Below, piece by piece: positions 4,540 through 6,027 of a stretch of DNA of 6,027 bases. The notes below the pieces were generated by a model. That model had not been told where the DNA came from. It made no database searches and saw nothing but the letters and a program-made list of their open reading frames with translations. Position numbers and translations under genes: made by a program. The first letter of the stretch is position 1, and each line of letters opens with the position of its first letter. Where the stretch lies: assembly GCA_003158895.1 (NCBI GenBank), contig PMLO01000132.1:1-6027 (forward strand). Reading direction: 5' to 3'. Origin of the DNA: Propionibacteriaceae bacterium (GTDB taxonomy: Bacteria > Actinomycetota > Actinomycetes > Propionibacteriales > Propionibacteriaceae).

Positions 4540-6027
4540 CTAGTCGCGGACGTGCGAGTCCTCGGTGTCAGACCCCATCAGGGCCGCGTACCGGACGTGA
4601 GCCGCGTGGATCTCGTCCCAGTCCTCGGGGCCGGGAATGCCGACCAGGCCGGGGTTGGGTTCCTCCCCGTGTCCCTTGATGGACATCCCGCGCCTCGTCG
4701 ACCACACGACCGCTCCGATACCGAGTGCCGCCGCGGCAAGGGCGATCGCGTACCGCACCCACCCGAGGCTGCCGGCCATCGGCAGCCCGACGATCGCCGG
4801 CGCGATGAGCACGGCGACGAGGTTCATGACCTTGATGAGCGGGTTGATCGCCGGACCGGCGGTGTCCTTGAACGGGTCACCGACCGTGTCGCCGATGACC
4901 GTCGCGGCGTGCGCCGCCGAGCCCTTGCCTCCGTGGTGGCCGTCCTCGACGAGCTTCTTCGCGTTGTCCCACGACCCGCCCGAGTTCGCCAGGAAGATCG
5001 CCATGAGCGTGCCGCAGGCGATGGCGCCGGCGAGGTAGCCGGCCAGCGCCGGAGCGCCGAGGCCGAAGCCGACGGCGATCGGAGCTGTCACGGCGAGGAG
5101 ACCGGGTGTGGCGAGCTCGCGGAGCGAGTCGCGCGTACAGATGTCGACGACCTTGCCGTACTCGGGTCGGCCCGTACCATCCATGATCCCGGGGATCTCG
5201 GCGAACTGGCGTCGCACCTCGTACACGACGGCGCCGGCCGCCCGGCCCACGGCCGAGATGGCCAGCGCCGAGAACATGAACACGACCGACGCGCCGACGA
5301 TGATCCCGACGAGGGTGCGCGGCGAGAAGACGGCGGAGTCGGTGACGAACTGCTGGTACGCGCCGTGCAGGACGGTCTCGATGGCATCGGTGAAGGACCC
5401 GAACAGCGCGGTCGCCGCGAGTACCGCCGTGGCGATGGCGATTCCCTTGGTGATCGCCTTGGTGGTGTTGCCCACCGCATCGAGCTCGGTGAGGATCCGG
5501 GAGCCGGCGGGGCTGACCTCGCCGGACATCTCGGCGATGCCCTGCGCATTGTCGGAGACCGGGCCGAACGTGTCCATGGCGACGATGACACCGACCGTGG
5601 TGAGCAGCCCGCAGCCGGCGAGGGCGATGGCGAACAGGCCGACAACGCCCACCCCGCCGAGGAGGAAGGCGGCGAAGAGGACGGCCGCGATGATCACTGC
5701 GGTGAACACCGCGGACTCGAGCCCCAGGGAGATGCCGGACAGTACGACGGTGGCCGCGCCGGTGAGCGACGTACGGCCGACGTCCTGGGTCGGGCGGTCC
5801 TCAGTGCCGGTGTAGAAGCCGGTCAACAGCAGGATCGCGGCGCCGAGCGCGATGCCGAGCAGCACGGCCCCGGACGCGACGAGCCGGGGGTCGTCGATGG
5901 GGCCGGTGAAGGCGATCCCCGTGCCGAAGTCGGCGAAGCGGGACGGGAGGTATGTGTAGGCGGCGACGACCGAGAGGGCGGCCCCGATTCCGGCGGACAT
6001 CATGAAGGAGCGCTTGATCGTCCGCAG
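4540..6027 (-). CDS. hppA: Membrane-bound proton-pumping pyrophosphatase, C-terminal part
   Basis: This integral membrane enzyme hydrolyses pyrophosphate and uses the energy to pump protons out of the cytoplasm. The window holds the last 495 residues; the frame stays open to the right edge through LRTIKRSF before the MM at 5998-6003, so that MM is internal. Full-length enzymes have about 700-800 residues, so some 250-300 N-terminal residues are missing, including the DVGADLVGK-type PPi-binding loop. Motifs seen, numbered from the first visible residue: DTFGPVSDNAQGIAEMSG (152-169), GNTTKAITKG (186-195), GGSWDNAKK (350-358) and GDTVGDPFKDTAGPAINPLIK (379-399); the acidic and lysine residues of these loops form the Mg-PPi site in the family. 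Lys190 in GNTTKA marks the K+-independent class. About ten hydrophobic segments are visible. After the last helix (about 424-443) there is a hydrophilic tail of about 50 residues. Stop TAG at 4540-4542. Confidence 0.97.
   Translation of the reverse strand: MRTIKRSFMMSAGIGAALSVVAAYTYLPSRFADFGTGIAFTGPIDDPRLVASGAVLLGIALGAAILLLTGFYTGTEDRPTQDVGRTSLTGAATVVLSGISLGLESAVFTAVIIAAVLFAAFLLGGVGVVGLFAIALAGCGLLTTVGVIVAMDTFGPVSDNAQGIAEMSGEVSPAGSRILTELDAVGNTTKAITKGIAIATAVLAATALFGSFTDAIETVLHGAYQQFVTDSAVFSPRTLVGIIVGASVVFMFSALAISAVGRAAGAVVYEVRRQFAEIPGIMDGTGRPEYGKVVDICTRDSLRELATPGLLAVTAPIAVGFGLGAPALAGYLAGAIACGTLMAIFLANSGGSWDNAKKLVEDGHHGGKGSAAHAATVIGDTVGDPFKDTAGPAINPLIKVMNLVAVLIAPAIVGLPMAGSLGWVRYAIALAAAALGIGAVVWSTRRGMSIKGHGEEPNPGLVGIPGPEDWDEIHAAHVRYAALMGSDTEDSHVRD

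Noticed and set aside
5108..5815. A plus-strand open frame of 235 codons opposite hppA.
   Set aside because: Composition is typical of the antisense of a hydrophobic gene, and the conserved pyrophosphatase motifs fix the coding strand as minus.
5998..6003. The MM as the true start of the pyrophosphatase.
   Set aside because: The frame is still open upstream to the edge, and essential N-terminal parts of the enzyme would be absent; the MM is internal.
1..6027. A new defence system, mobile element or CRISPR-like array.
   Set aside because: No nuclease, transposase, integrase, spaced repeats or composition break is visible; the only long repeats are the two diverged DUF2207 genes.

Overview
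The window is high-GC chromosomal DNA (roughly two thirds G+C) from an actinomycete. The reasons are strong G/C preference at third codon positions, GTG starts, a K+-independent-type proton-pumping pyrophosphatase with Streptomyces-like motifs, a YqeY protein, and membrane proteins of the YciQ/DUF2207 type. A Nocardioidaceae-like source is possible, but I cannot prove a genus. I see no rRNA, tRNA, CRISPR array, insertion sequence, integrase, phage gene or attachment site.

Layout, left to right. (1) Positions 1-3409, minus strand: two tandem DUF2207 membrane proteins, both read leftwards. The first translated (1580-3409) is complete. The second (1-1583) starts inside the stop codon of the first with a GTGA overlap and runs off the left edge; its last ~90 residues lie outside. 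(2) 3410-3489: an 80-base divergent intergenic region that must hold the promoters of the DUF2207 pair and of yqeY. (3) 3490-3948, plus strand: a GatB/YqeY-domain protein, the only plus-strand gene. (4) 3945-4460, minus strand: a membrane-anchored META-domain (HslJ-like) protein, convergent with yqeY; both TAG stops lie within one CTAG. (5) 4461-4539: a short gap with two small inverted repeats. (6) 4540-6027, minus strand: the C-terminal ~495 residues of the membrane pyrophosphatase HppA, whose N-terminal part lies beyond the right edge.

Functionally, HppA couples PPi hydrolysis to proton export. YqeY resembles the tRNA-binding tail of GatB. The META and DUF2207 proteins are envelope proteins of unknown role. 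The DUF2207 pair is translationally coupled and looks like one functional unit, perhaps a hetero-oligomer. Nothing else ties the genes into one pathway; this looks like ordinary chromosome. The points most worth a second look are the coupled DUF2207 paralogues with a conserved ectodomain cysteine pair, and a striking excess of the tetramer GTAC that appears to bias synonymous codon choice in all three reading phases.
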